DNA of 64,000 bases, from the NCBI RefSeq assembly GCF_000018425.1, contig NC_010424.1, positions 1,364,001 through 1,428,000 of the forward strand, given 5' to 3'. Numbering within the stretch: the stretch's first letter is position 1; each line of letters begins with the position of its first letter. Below, in pieces: positions 52,984 to 61,466 of this stretch. The notes beneath the pieces were generated by a model, which saw nothing but the letters and a program-made list of their open reading frames with translations, ran no database searches and was not told the DNA's origin. Source of the DNA: Candidatus Desulforudis audaxviator MP104C (GTDB taxonomy: Bacteria > Bacillota > Desulfotomaculia > Desulfotomaculales > Desulforudaceae). Position numbers and translations under genes: made by a program.

Positions 52984-53446
52984 CGGTCACCTCGGGTACC
53001 TTAAACCGTACTTTGATTTTAAAGACGCGTTCGGCCGGCAGGCTCAAGATGTGGTCGATACCGGCACGCGTTTTAATTTCGTTAATGATTTGCTGAACCG
53101 CCTCGGCGGACGGGGCCAGCACCGTAAACCACATATTGTACTCGTGGTCACGGAGGTAGTTGTGGCTGACCTCTGGGTAGGCGTTGACCACTGCGGCCAC
53201 CCCGTTGATCCGTTCCCCGGGGACCCGCATGGCGCAGAGCGTGCCGGTGTAGCCGAGCTTGCGCGAATCGAAGAAGCCACCCATCCGCCGGATGATCTTG
53301 GCTTCCCGGAGCCGCACCAGGCGCTCGAGCACCTCGGCCTCCTGCACCCCGAGTTCGGCCGCGATCTCCCGGTACGGCCGAATGGAAAGCGGGATCTGCT
53401 GCTGGATCAGCTCCAAGAGCCGCCGGTCGGTATCGTCAAGCTTCAT
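52973..53446 (-). CDS. ahbA: Siroheme decarboxylase subunit AhbA
   Basis: 157-aa partner of AhbB with the same Lrp-like fold: KIIRRMGGFFDSRKLGYTG, VSHNYLRDHEYNMWFTV and the LSLPAERVFKIKVRF ending. ATG 53446 starts the conserved MKLDDTDRR; the open frame upstream overlaps ahbD and is not used. It overlaps ahbD by 11 bp, so ahbD, ahbA and ahbB are tightly coupled. Confidence 0.92.
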   Translation of the reverse strand: MKLDDTDRRLLELIQQQIPLSIRPYREIAAELGVQEAEVLERLVRLREAKIIRRMGGFFDSRKLGYTGTLCAMRVPGERINGVAAVVNAYPEVSHNYLRDHEYNMWFTVLAPSAEAVQQIINEIKTRAGIDHILSLPAERVFKIKVRFKVPEVTDAE

Positions 53447-54440
53447 GTGTCGCCACCCGCCCCCCGCGATAAAGGCACCAGGGTTCCTCGGCCATGTAAT
53501 CCCCGTGGTAGAACTGGGCCCGCGCCCGGCAGCCGCCGCAGGTGTCACGGTACTCGCAGGTGCCGCACTTTCCGGAGTAGCGCCGGGAACGCAGTACCCG
53601 GAACAGTTCGGCCTCCCGCCACATCTTCCCGAACAGGGTTTCCCGCACGTTGCCGACGGCCTTGTCCAGGTAGGCGCAGGCCTGCAGGTCGCCGACCGGG
53701 TTCACCAGGCAGTAGGCGATGCCGGCCAGGCAGCCGCGCGTGAACCGCGTTTTTGCCCCGAGCTGGTCGGCCACCCGGATGAACTGCGGGGCGCAGGTCG
53801 GCTTCACTTCCAGTCCCGCCGTTTGCTGCTTCTTGAGCAGCCGGCGCAGCAACTGCTCGTATTGCCGGGCGCGCAGGGTGGTGTGCTCGATGGCAAGAGC
53901 CCTGCCGGTCGGTACCAGGAAAAACACGTGGTGGGCTATGCCGCCCAGTTCCACGGCCAAGTCGGTCAGCCCTTCCACTTCTTCCTCGTTCCAGTCCATC
54001 ACCGTGGTGTGCACCTGGAAGGGCAGGCCCGCCGCGCGGCAGTTCTTCATCCCTTCCACCGCCGCCTGCCAGGAGCCTTTCTCGGCCCGGAAACCGTCGT
54101 GGGCACCCGGGTCCACGCTGTCCAGACTGATCCCGATCGCTCGCGCTCCGGCCTGAACCAGCCGGCCGGCCACTTCCGGGGTGATCAGAGTGCCGTTGGA
54201 GCCCAGCACCGGACGCAGTCCCCGGGACGCGGCATAGGCGATAAGGTCATAGATGTCGGGCCGCATGAGCGGCTCACCGCCGGAGAAGATCATGATCTTG
54301 AACCCGGCCCCGGCGATTTCGTCGATGAGGGCCTTGCCCTCAGCCGTGCTCAATTCGTCCTCGGCCTTTTGACCCGCGTCGCGGTAGCAGTGGGCGCAAG
54401 CCAGGTTGCACATGTTTGTGGTATTCCAGGATACCAGCAT
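53436..54440 (-). CDS. ahbD: Radical SAM heme synthase AhbD / NirJ2
   Basis: 334-aa radical SAM/SPASM protein. CxxxCxxC is in NMCNLACAHCYRD at residues 11-18. C-terminal Cys clusters (CGTCEYRDTCGGC, then a later Cys) bind auxiliary iron-sulfur. The beginning MLVSWNTTN is the NirJ2 style, equivalent to AhbD, which oxidatively decarboxylates two propionates of Fe-coproporphyrin III to give heme b. ATG 54440 follows GGAAGAGGG and begins just past the hemB stop. Substrate assignment is from operon content. Confidence 0.88.
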   Translation of the reverse strand: MLVSWNTTNMCNLACAHCYRDAGQKAEDELSTAEGKALIDEIAGAGFKIMIFSGGEPLMRPDIYDLIAYAASRGLRPVLGSNGTLITPEVAGRLVQAGARAIGISLDSVDPGAHDGFRAEKGSWQAAVEGMKNCRAAGLPFQVHTTVMDWNEEEVEGLTDLAVELGGIAHHVFFLVPTGRALAIEHTTLRARQYEQLLRRLLKKQQTAGLEVKPTCAPQFIRVADQLGAKTRFTRGCLAGIAYCLVNPVGDLQACAYLDKAVGNVRETLFGKMWREAELFRVLRSRRYSGKCGTCEYRDTCGGCRARAQFYHGDYMAEEPWCLYRGGRVATHEA

Positions 54441-54442
54441 TT

Positions 54443-55411
54443 CTATCCCTCTTCCAGCCAACGAGCGACGTCGAGGGCGAAGTAGGTCAGGATGATGTCG
54501 GCGCCCGCGCGCTTCATTCCGGTCAGCATCTCCAGGACCAGCGCCCGCTCGTCTATCCAGCCCTTCTGGGCCGCGGCCTTAACCAGGGCGTACTCGCCAC
54601 TCACGTTGTAGACCGCCACCGGCACCTCGAAAGTGTCTTTCACCCGCCGGATGATGTCTAGGTAGGCCAGCGCCGGTTTGACCATCACGATGTCGGCTCC
54701 TTCCTCCAGGTCCAGGGCCACCTCGCGCAACGCTTCGAGCGCGTTGGCCGGGTCCATCTGGTAGGACCGGCGGTCGCCGAACTGCGGCGCCGACCCGGCG
54801 GCGTTCCGGAAGGGACCGTAAAAGGCGGAAGCGTACTTGGCCGCGTAGGACATCACCGGCACCTCTTCAAACCCTTCCGCGTCCAGGAGCGCGCGAATGG
54901 CCCCCACCCGGCCGTCCATCATGTCGGACGGGGCGACCATGTCGGCGCCCGCCCGCACGTGCGACAGGGCGGTTTCCGCCAGGAGTTCCACCGAGGGGTC
55001 GTTCAGGACGGCCCCGTTTTCCACCAGCCCGCAGTGACCGTGGTCGGTGTAGGCGCAGAGGCACACGTCAGTAATCACCAGGAGGCCCGGGTAGCGGTCC
55101 TTGATGGCCGCCACCCCCCGCTGGACCACTCCGTCGGCGGCGTAGGCCCCGAAGGCCCGGGCATCCTTGGCCGCCGGCACCCCGAACACGATGATCCCCG
55201 GAATCCCGAAGGCCACCACCTCTTGCAAAAGGGCAGACAGGGTGTCCACCGAATAGCGGTACACCCCGGGCATGGACGGCACAGGCTCAACCACACCCCG
55301 GCCTTCCGCGATGAAAACCGGCAAGATCAAGTCGTCCACGTCCAGCCTGGTCTCTCGGACCAGGCGCCGGACAGCCGGCTCCCGGCGCAATCTCCGCATC
55401 CGCGTCCTCAC
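54443..55411 (-). CDS. hemB: Porphobilinogen synthase (ALA dehydratase)
   Basis: 322-aa TIM-barrel enzyme joining two ALA molecules. A metal-binding Cys cluster is in DVCLCAYTDHGHCG, and the Schiff-base Lys are in MSYAAKYASAFYGPFR and VMVKPALAYLD. GTG 55411 has GGAGG nine bases upstream; ATG 55399 would start just before MRRLRREPAVRRLV. A terminator-like repeat hairpin ends directly before the ribosome site, so hemB to hemL may need read-through or a separate promoter. Confidence 0.95.
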   Translation of the reverse strand: MRTRMRRLRREPAVRRLVRETRLDVDDLILPVFIAEGRGVVEPVPSMPGVYRYSVDTLSALLQEVVAFGIPGIIVFGVPAAKDARAFGAYAADGVVQRGVAAIKDRYPGLLVITDVCLCAYTDHGHCGLVENGAVLNDPSVELLAETALSHVRAGADMVAPSDMMDGRVGAIRALLDAEGFEEVPVMSYAAKYASAFYGPFRNAAGSAPQFGDRRSYQMDPANALEALREVALDLEEGADIVMVKPALAYLDIIRRVKDTFEVPVAVYNVSGEYALVKAAAQKGWIDERALVLEMLTGMKRAGADIILTYFALDVARWLEEG

Positions 55412-55425
55412 CCACACCCACCTCC

Positions 55426-55466
55426 AAAAAGGGGTCAGGCCCCTTTTTACTTTCCCTGACTTTCCC
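55426..55466 (-). repeat. AAAAAGGGG/CCCCTTTTT hairpin repeat, copy 2
   Basis: In transcript sense (minus) it reads GAAAGTCA..., then AAAAAGGGG-CCTGA-CCCCTTTTT, ending immediately before the hemB GGAGG. A 9-bp stem with five T makes it a plausible terminator or attenuator. It is the inverted counterpart of the copy at 55748-55787. Confidence 0.8.
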
Positions 55467-55747
55467 TCGGCCCCCAAAGGGGTTGCTTTTGCATGAGCGG
55501 CAAAGTCGCTTTTCTGTCTTCTCTGACTCTTGAGGCATTTTCGTAAAAGGGGTCACACACGATCCCAGACCCAAGAGCAGCCAGAAACCTAAATTATGCC
55601 TGGAATGCACTCTGCCTACATCATAATTGGAATCAGCCTGTTCCCGCCAGCCGCCTTACAGAAGACTAAAACTATGAGTATGCGGGCACTTCGGTAATCC
55701 GGATCACCACTTTAATCCTTTAAGAGAAAGGCGTTGGTACCGTTTTT
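55467..55747. other. Non-coding insert between hemB and ahbC
   Basis: A 281-bp stretch without a gene, bounded by two oppositely oriented copies of the hairpin repeat. It is richer in A and T than the heme genes. It may hold an internal promoter for hemB-ahbD-ahbA-ahbB-hemL. No protein remnant was recognised. Confidence 0.55.
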
Positions 55748-55787
55748 TGAAAGTCAAAGAAGGTAAAAAGGGGCCTGACCCCTTTTT
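55748..55787 (+). repeat. AAAAAGGGG/CCCCTTTTT hairpin repeat, copy 3
   Basis: GAAAGTCA, then GGTAAAAAGGGG-CCTGA-CCCCTTTTT on the plus strand. Its last bases touch the ahbC stop codon, so on the minus strand it forms a terminator-like hairpin with T-run right after ahbC. It shares about forty bases with copy 2 in inverted orientation and with the copy at 33067-33106. Confidence 0.82.
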
Positions 55788-56959
55788 CACCCGGGTTGGA
55801 TCTCGGCTTCGGTCAGGTAGCAGGCCGGGTCGGCGGCCCAGAAATCGCCGCTCACCGCCTCGGCCCGCGGCCGGAAGTTGCCGTTGCAGATTTCCAGCCA
55901 GCGGCAGGCCGCGCAGCGGCCGCGCAGGAGCGGCCGGCGGTTTTTCAGCCCGGCCAGGATCGGGTTTTGAGTATCGGTCCAGATGTCCCCGAACTTGCGC
56001 TCCCGGACGTTGCCCAGGTCGTGGTTCATGGTGAACTGGTCCGGGTGCACGTTCCCGTACCAGTCCACGGCCCCGATGGCGATGCCGCTCCGGTTGCCCC
56101 CGGAGGTTTTCAGCCACTCCCAGACCCGGGCGGCCCGCTCCGGCTGCTCGCGCTTCAGTCTCAGGTAGATGTAAGCGGCGTCGGCGTGGTTGTCCACCGT
56201 CAGGATTTCCTTCTCCAGCCCCCGCCGGAACAGGTCGGCCGTCCGGTCGTAAATCAGGTCCAGGACCGCGCGTTTTTCTTCCGGGGCCAGGTCCTGTTCC
56301 ACCAGCCGGCTCCCCCTGCCGGAGTACACCAGGTGGTAGAAGCACACCCGGTTCACCTCCTCGGCCTCGATCAGGTCGAAGATGGTGTCGATCTCCCGAT
56401 AGTTGTAGCGCGTGATGGTGAACCTTAAGCCCACCCGCTGCCCGACGGCCACGCAGTGGCGGATGCCCTCCAGCGCCGCCTCGAAGGCGCCGTCGAACCC
56501 GCGGATCCGGTCGTTGGTCTCCCGGATGCCGTCGATGCTCACCCCCACGTAGCCGACCCCGGTCTCCTTCAGTTTCCAGGCTGTTTCCCGGGTGATAAAG
56601 GTGCCGTTCGTGGAAACCACGGGCCTTAAGCCCCGCTCCCGGGCGTAGGCCGCCAGTTCATAGACATCGGGCCGCAACAGCGGCTCGCCCCCGGAAAACA
56701 ATAGCACGGGTACGCGAAACTCGGCCAGGTCGTCGATCAGCCGCCGGGCTTCGGCCGTGGTCAGCTCTTCCGGATCCGGCTCGGCCGTGGCGCTGGCGTA
56801 GCAGTGTTTGCACTTCAGGTTGCAGGCCCGGGTCGAGTTCCAGACCACCACCGGGCCTATGCCGTCCGACCCGCTGGCACTGGTGCCCCGGCGCTGGTAG
56901 CGCAGGTGGTCCCCCGATTCGTTTTTCCCGGAAACCATTTTGGAAATGCTAAGCAACAC
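55787..56959 (-). CDS. ahbC: Radical SAM didecarboxysiroheme deacetylase AhbC / NirJ1
   Basis: 390-aa radical SAM/SPASM enzyme removing acetate side chains to yield Fe-coproporphyrin III. NirJ1-type opening LLSISKMVSG, then CxxxCxxC in NSTRACNLKCKHCYAS, a GGEPLLRPD motif, and C-terminal CAACRWLEICNGN. The start is likely GTG 56959 with GGGAG upstream; other GTG codons lie at 56965 and 56971. It overlaps the cobA-hemD stop. It works between AhbAB and AhbD. The terminal Cys cluster suggests auxiliary iron-sulfur centres. Confidence 0.88.
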   Translation of the reverse strand: MLLSISKMVSGKNESGDHLRYQRRGTSASGSDGIGPVVVWNSTRACNLKCKHCYASATAEPDPEELTTAEARRLIDDLAEFRVPVLLFSGGEPLLRPDVYELAAYARERGLRPVVSTNGTFITRETAWKLKETGVGYVGVSIDGIRETNDRIRGFDGAFEAALEGIRHCVAVGQRVGLRFTITRYNYREIDTIFDLIEAEEVNRVCFYHLVYSGRGSRLVEQDLAPEEKRAVLDLIYDRTADLFRRGLEKEILTVDNHADAAYIYLRLKREQPERAARVWEWLKTSGGNRSGIAIGAVDWYGNVHPDQFTMNHDLGNVRERKFGDIWTDTQNPILAGLKNRRPLLRGRCAACRWLEICNGNFRPRAEAVSGDFWAADPACYLTEAEIQPG

Positions 56960-58487
56960 CTTCACTCCCACCGAAGTACTCCCGCACGGCCTGAACCAGG
57001 CCGTCGATCGTGTATTCGCGGGCCACCGCCGCCACCTTGAGGCCCAACTCCCGGGCCGTTTGCGCGGTCACCGGCCCGATGCAGATCACCGCCGACCGGG
57101 CTAACAAACTGGGGAGGTCTTCCGCCCCCAGGGCGCCCACGAAATTGCGCACCGTCGAGGAACTGGTGAAGGTCACCGCGTGCACCCGCCCCTCGGCGAG
57201 CAGCCGGCGCACGGGGGCCGCATTTCCGCCCACGGCGACCGTGCGGTAGGCGGTGACGTCGCTGACGGCCGCCCCCGCCCGGGTCAGCGCCTCGGCCAGG
57301 TCGGACGGCGCGATGTCGGCCCGGGGCAGCAGGACCCGCTCCCCGGGGGCCAAAAGCGCGCCCATCCCGTCCGCGATCCGCTCGGCCCGGTATTCCTCCG
57401 GGATGTAGGCCACCTTCAGGCCGCGGCCGACCAGCGCATCCCTGGTGCGCGGCCCGATGGCGCAGAGCCGCGCCGGGCCGAGTTCCCGGATGTCCCGCTC
57501 CAGTTCCCGGAAGCGGTTGAAGAAATAGTCGACCCCGTTCACACTGGTGAACACGATCCACTGGTAGGTGTCAATTTCACTGATGGCCAGATCCAAAGGG
57601 CCGTAGTCGTCCGGCGGGCGGATGGCGATGGTCGGAAACTCCAGAGCCTCGCCCCCCAGCCGGGCGATCCGCTCCGACAGCGCGCTGGCCTGCTCCCGCG
57701 ACCGGGTGACCAGAATCCGCCGGCCGAAGAGCGGCTTTTGCTCGAACCAGCGCAGGTGCGGCCGCATCCGGCACACCTCGCCCACCACAATGACGGCCGG
57801 GTTCTTCAGCCCGGCTGCCCGGACCCGTTCCACGATGTCGTCCAGGGTGCCCTCCACCGTTTCCTGCTCGGGCAGCGTCCCCCAACGGATGACGGCCACC
57901 GGGGTGGATCCGGCCCGGCCGTGCCGGACAAGCCGCGCCACGATGTCGGGCAGGTTGGCCATACCCATCAGGAACACGATGGTGCCGGCCCCGGTGCTTA
58001 GTTTGTCCCACGCAATGGCGGTTTCGTCTTTGGTGGGGTCTTCATTGCCGGTGATCACGGCCACCGAGGCCGTGAAATCCCGGTGGGTCAGCGGGATGCC
58101 CGCGTACGCGGGCGCCGCCACCGCCGAGGTCACCCCGGGCACCACTTCGAAAGGAATGCCCCGTTCCGCCAGGTACTCGGCTTCCTCGCCGCCGCGGCCG
58201 AAAACGAAGGGGTCACCCCCTTTGAGCCGGGCCACCGTCAGCCCTTCCCCGGCCCTGGCGGCCAGTAAGCCGTTAATCGCGTCCTGCGTCAGGGTGTGCC
58301 CTTCGGGAGATTTCCCGGCAAAAACCAGTTCGGCTTCCGGCCGGGCGTGCATCAGGATCCGCGAGTTGACCAGGCGGTCGTACACCACCACGTCCGCCTC
58401 CTGGATGCAGACTAGTCCTTTCAAGGTCAACAGGCCGGCGTCACCCGGGCCCGCCCCGACCAGGTACACTATGCCGCGAGGCATCAC
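56949..58487 (-). CDS. cobA-hemD: Fused uroporphyrinogen-III C-methyltransferase and uroporphyrinogen-III synthase
   Basis: 512-aa fusion. The N-terminal SUMT half (residues 1-245) has VYLVGAGPGDAGLLTLKG and RLKGGDPFVFGRGGEE. The C-terminal HemD half (about 255-505) has ILVTRSREQ and VTFTSSSTVRNF. It closes hydroxymethylbilane to uroporphyrinogen III and then methylates it to precorrin-2, committing flux to siroheme, cobalamin and Ahb heme. The start is GTG 58487 after AAGGAG; ATG 58484 is equally possible. It lies 12 bp after hemC. Confidence 0.96.
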   Translation of the reverse strand: MMPRGIVYLVGAGPGDAGLLTLKGLVCIQEADVVVYDRLVNSRILMHARPEAELVFAGKSPEGHTLTQDAINGLLAARAGEGLTVARLKGGDPFVFGRGGEEAEYLAERGIPFEVVPGVTSAVAAPAYAGIPLTHRDFTASVAVITGNEDPTKDETAIAWDKLSTGAGTIVFLMGMANLPDIVARLVRHGRAGSTPVAVIRWGTLPEQETVEGTLDDIVERVRAAGLKNPAVIVVGEVCRMRPHLRWFEQKPLFGRRILVTRSREQASALSERIARLGGEALEFPTIAIRPPDDYGPLDLAISEIDTYQWIVFTSVNGVDYFFNRFRELERDIRELGPARLCAIGPRTRDALVGRGLKVAYIPEEYRAERIADGMGALLAPGERVLLPRADIAPSDLAEALTRAGAAVSDVTAYRTVAVGGNAAPVRRLLAEGRVHAVTFTSSSTVRNFVGALGAEDLPSLLARSAVICIGPVTAQTARELGLKVAAVAREYTIDGLVQAVREYFGGSEGVA

Positions 58488-58499
58488 TTCTCCACTCCT

Positions 58500-59429
58500 T
58501 TACGCACCCGCACGCACCCGGGCCAGAATCTCGCCGGCGCCCATCTCCAGCAGCCGGACGGCCAGACTGTTGCCGAGAGCCTCCGGCCGGTCCGCCGGAC
58601 CGGACTCTTGGGCCCGCACCAATTCCGTCCCGTCCAGGGAGGCCACCACCGCCTCCAATACCAGGCGCCCGTCCCGGAACCGTCCCAGGGCCCCGACCGG
58701 TACCTGGCAGCCGCCTTCCAGGCGCCGCAACAGCGTCCTCTCGGCCTGCACGGCCGCGCGGGTCGGCGCGTGGTCAATCGTTCGCAGCATTTCGAGGATC
58801 TCAGCGTCGTCCGCACGCGCCTCGATCCCCAGCGCCCCCTGACCGACCGCCGGCAGGCACATGGCCACCGGTATGCGGTGGGTGACCCTCTCGGTAAGGC
58901 CCAACCGGAACAGCCCGGCCCAGGCCAGCACCAGGGCGTCCACCACGCCCTCGTCCAGTTTCCGGAGCCGGGTCTGGACGTTGCCCCGTACCGGGATCAC
59001 TTGCAGGTCGGGCCGGTAGGCCAGGAGCTGGGCCGTGCGCCGCAGGCTGCTGGTCCCGAGCACCGCGCCTGCCGGCAGCTCCTCCAGCCGCTCCCCCCCG
59101 CGGGAAATGAACACGTCGCCCGGGTACTCCCGGACGGAAACCGCCCCGATGACCAGACCCTCGGGCAGCCCGGTGGGCAGATCCTTCATGCTGTGCACCG
59201 CCAGGTCGATTTCCCGGTGGAGCAGCGCCTGCTCGAGTTCCTTGGTAAAAAGGCCCTTGTCGCCGATCTTGGCCAGGGCCACTTCCAGGATATTATCTCC
59301 GGTGGTCCGGATTTCCTTGCGCACGAAGCTCACCCGAGGGTAGCGCGCCCGCAGGTGGTCGATGACCCAGTCGGCCTGCGCCAGGGCCAGCCGGGACCCG
59401 CGCGTGCCGACCACAACCTCCCGCCGCAT
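58500..59429 (-). CDS. hemC: Hydroxymethylbilane synthase
   Basis: 309-aa porphobilinogen deaminase. GTRGSRLALAQA opens the protein; HSMKDLPTGLPEGL and RRTAQLLAYRPDL line the active site; and the dipyrromethane cofactor Cys is in EGGCQVPVGA near residue 240. ATG 59429 overlaps the hemA stop by one base (TGATG). It polymerises four porphobilinogens. The length is normal. Confidence 0.97.
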   Translation of the reverse strand: MRREVVVGTRGSRLALAQADWVIDHLRARYPRVSFVRKEIRTTGDNILEVALAKIGDKGLFTKELEQALLHREIDLAVHSMKDLPTGLPEGLVIGAVSVREYPGDVFISRGGERLEELPAGAVLGTSSLRRTAQLLAYRPDLQVIPVRGNVQTRLRKLDEGVVDALVLAWAGLFRLGLTERVTHRIPVAMCLPAVGQGALGIEARADDAEILEMLRTIDHAPTRAAVQAERTLLRRLEGGCQVPVGALGRFRDGRLVLEAVVASLDGTELVRAQESGPADRPEALGNSLAVRLLEMGAGEILARVRAGA

Positions 59430-60769
59430 CAACAGCCCTTTCCTTTCAGGCAGCTAACCGGGCAGGACTCCGTCCGACCCACTAGCGTGGGTACCCCACC
59501 GTTCTCCGGCTCCAGGTTGAAGAGCTTCTGCAGGGCATCCGAGTAGAAGTGGCCCTCGGGCGTTAAGGCCAGTTTCTTTAACCGGGTAATCGGCTCGTGC
59601 AGCAGTTGACTGACGATGGAGTTGGCCATGGAACTGATCACCTTCAACTCCCGTTCGGAGAGTTCGCCTCCAAGCCGGTTCAGCGCCCGGTCCAGCTCGT
59701 TCCGCTTGATCTCCTCGCCCCGCTTTTTCAAGGCCACCACGGTGGGGATGACGAAGCGTGACCCGAGCGCCAGCAGGAACTCGCGCACTTCGGCGTCGAT
59801 GATCCGTTCCGCCGCCACCGCAGCCCGCCGCCGTTCCGCCAGGTTGGCGTCGACCACGCTCTGCAGGCTGTCGATGTCGTAGAGCACAACGCCGGGCAGG
59901 TGCCCCACTGCCGGGTCCACGTCGCGGGGTACGGCGATGTCGATAAAAAAGATGGCGCGGCCTCCGCGCTCGGCCAGAACGGACGTCATCGGTTCGGCGC
60001 GGATCACGTAGTGACTGGCCGCCGTGCAGCTGATCACGATGTCGGCGTGTCCCATCCACCGGTACAACTCGTCGAAGCGGACCGCCCGGCCCCCGAACTG
60101 GGCGGCTAACTCCACCGCCCGGGGGTAGGACCGGTTGGACACGATGACGCCGGCCACCCCGTGCGACAGCAAGTGCTTTACGGTCAACTCGCTCATCTTG
60201 CCGGCCCCGACGATCAGGACCTCCCGGCCCTCCAGGCTGCCCAGGGTCTGCCGCGCCAGTTCCACGGCCGCGTAGCTGATGGAGACCGGATTCTTGTCGA
60301 TGCCCGTTTCAGTCCGGACCCGTTTCCCGACCGCCAACGCCTGCTGGAAGGCACAGTTCAAAAGCCAGTTCACCGTTCCGACTTGCTGGGCGAACTGGTA
60401 AGCCTGCTTCACCTGGCCCAGGATCTGAGTCTCGCCCAGGACCATGGAGTCCAGGCCGGAGGAGACCCGGAACAGATGACGCACGCTTTCCCCGAAGGAA
60501 TAGTTGTAGGTATGGCTTTTGATCGCTTCCACCGGGCTGCCGCAGCGTTCGGCCAGGAAGCACCAGATATTCTGCAGGCCGTCCTCTTCCGAGAGCACGG
60601 CATAGACCTCGGTACGGTTGCAGGTGGAGATAACCACGCAGCTTTCGACACCCTCCCGGTCGCTGAGGCCCCGCAACACCTCTTTCAAGGTGTGCTCCGG
60701 AAAGGAAAGCTTTTCACGCACGGCCAGCGGCGCCGTACGGTGGTTAAGACCCACCACCGTAATCAACAC
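59429..60769 (-). CDS. hemA: Glutamyl-tRNA reductase
   Basis: 446-aa NADPH enzyme reducing glutamyl-tRNA to glutamate-1-semialdehyde. The catalytic Cys is in VVISTCNRTEVY near residue 50; GETQILGQVKQAY and VGAGKMSEL (NADPH) follow; and a dimerisation helix lies in the C-terminal third. The last residues (GGVPTLVGRTE and a Cys-rich end) are encoded by a 24-bp palindrome and look like an added tail. The start is GTG 60769 or TTG 60766, overlapping sirC by 26 bp. Confidence 0.96.
   Translation of the reverse strand: MLITVVGLNHRTAPLAVREKLSFPEHTLKEVLRGLSDREGVESCVVISTCNRTEVYAVLSEEDGLQNIWCFLAERCGSPVEAIKSHTYNYSFGESVRHLFRVSSGLDSMVLGETQILGQVKQAYQFAQQVGTVNWLLNCAFQQALAVGKRVRTETGIDKNPVSISYAAVELARQTLGSLEGREVLIVGAGKMSELTVKHLLSHGVAGVIVSNRSYPRAVELAAQFGGRAVRFDELYRWMGHADIVISCTAASHYVIRAEPMTSVLAERGGRAIFFIDIAVPRDVDPAVGHLPGVVLYDIDSLQSVVDANLAERRRAAVAAERIIDAEVREFLLALGSRFVIPTVVALKKRGEEIKRNELDRALNRLGGELSERELKVISSMANSIVSQLLHEPITRLKKLALTPEGHFYSDALQKLFNLEPENGGVPTLVGRTESCPVSCLKGKGC
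59474..59497. repeat. 24-bp coding-sequence palindrome, copy in hemA
   Basis: CCGACCCAC and GTGGGTACCCC arms around a four-base centre, near the 3' end of hemA. In the coding sense it contributes GVPTLVGR to the protein tail. It matches the carB copy except for two central bases. Confidence 0.82.
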
Positions 60770-61385
60770 TGCCTACCAGCTCCTTCACCCTGTCGTAGTC
60801 GCCGTTCTCTAGCGCGTCTAAGATCTCCGGCGCGCAAAGCGCCTCCAGCAGTTGCTCTTTCCTGACCGGGTCGGATACGCTCCGAATGATATTATGGCGT
60901 ATTCGGCCGATAAGTGCAAGGTAGTCCCCGTACAGGGGGCCGTACTCGCGTTCCAGCTTTTCCCGGAGCCTGCGGGCCAGCAGGGGGCTTTGGCCGCCGG
61001 TGGAAACGGCGATGGTGAGGTCGCCTCGGCGCACACAGGCGGGTACGAAAAAAGTGCAGTTTTCCGGATCGTCAACCGCGTTCAAAAGAAGGCGCCGCTC
61101 CCGGCAGTCCGCGGCCACCATCCGGTTCGCCGCCGGATCGTTGGTGGCGCTGATCACCAGAAAAGCGCCCTCTACGTCTCCGGGGCGGTATCGGCCCCGC
61201 CGGTACTCGATCACCCCGGCGTCCGCCAGGGCCTGCAAGTCCGCGGTGAGCCGGGGGCTGATCACCCGCACCCGCGCCCCCGCTTCCAGCAGGGATTTGA
61301 CTTTGCGTTCGGCCACCCGTCCCCCGCCGATCACCAGGCAGAGCTCACCCTCCAGCTTGACCAGGACCGGATATAAGGCAGACAT
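60744..61385 (-). CDS. sirC: Precorrin-2 dehydrogenase (SirC-type)
   Basis: 213-aa NAD-dependent enzyme oxidising precorrin-2 to sirohydrochlorin. The Rossmann motif VIGGGRVAERKVKSLLEAGA is at residues 18-37; VISATNDPAANRMV and FVPACVRRGDLTIAVSTGG follow. It lacks the SUMT half of CysG, which is supplied by cobA-hemD. ATG 61385 follows GGAGGGAG. It is the first gene of the heme operon. A dedicated cobalt or iron chelatase is not in the window; Met8-like dual activity is possible. Confidence 0.93.
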   Translation of the reverse strand: MSALYPVLVKLEGELCLVIGGGRVAERKVKSLLEAGARVRVISPRLTADLQALADAGVIEYRRGRYRPGDVEGAFLVISATNDPAANRMVAADCRERRLLLNAVDDPENCTFFVPACVRRGDLTIAVSTGGQSPLLARRLREKLEREYGPLYGDYLALIGRIRHNIIRSVSDPVRKEQLLEALCAPEILDALENGDYDRVKELVGSVDYGGGS

Positions 61386-61466
61386 TCGCTCCCTCCAACC
61401 AGAGAAGACACCGGCTTCCTTGCTTCATCTCTCCGACTTCCGACTTCCGGCTTCCGACCTCTATTT

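Noticed and set aside
52516-53446. Two Lrp/AsnC-type regulators in the heme operon
   Set aside because: Although the fold is regulator-like, the paired overlapping genes, the AhbB-type ending and the flanking ahbD fit siroheme decarboxylase.
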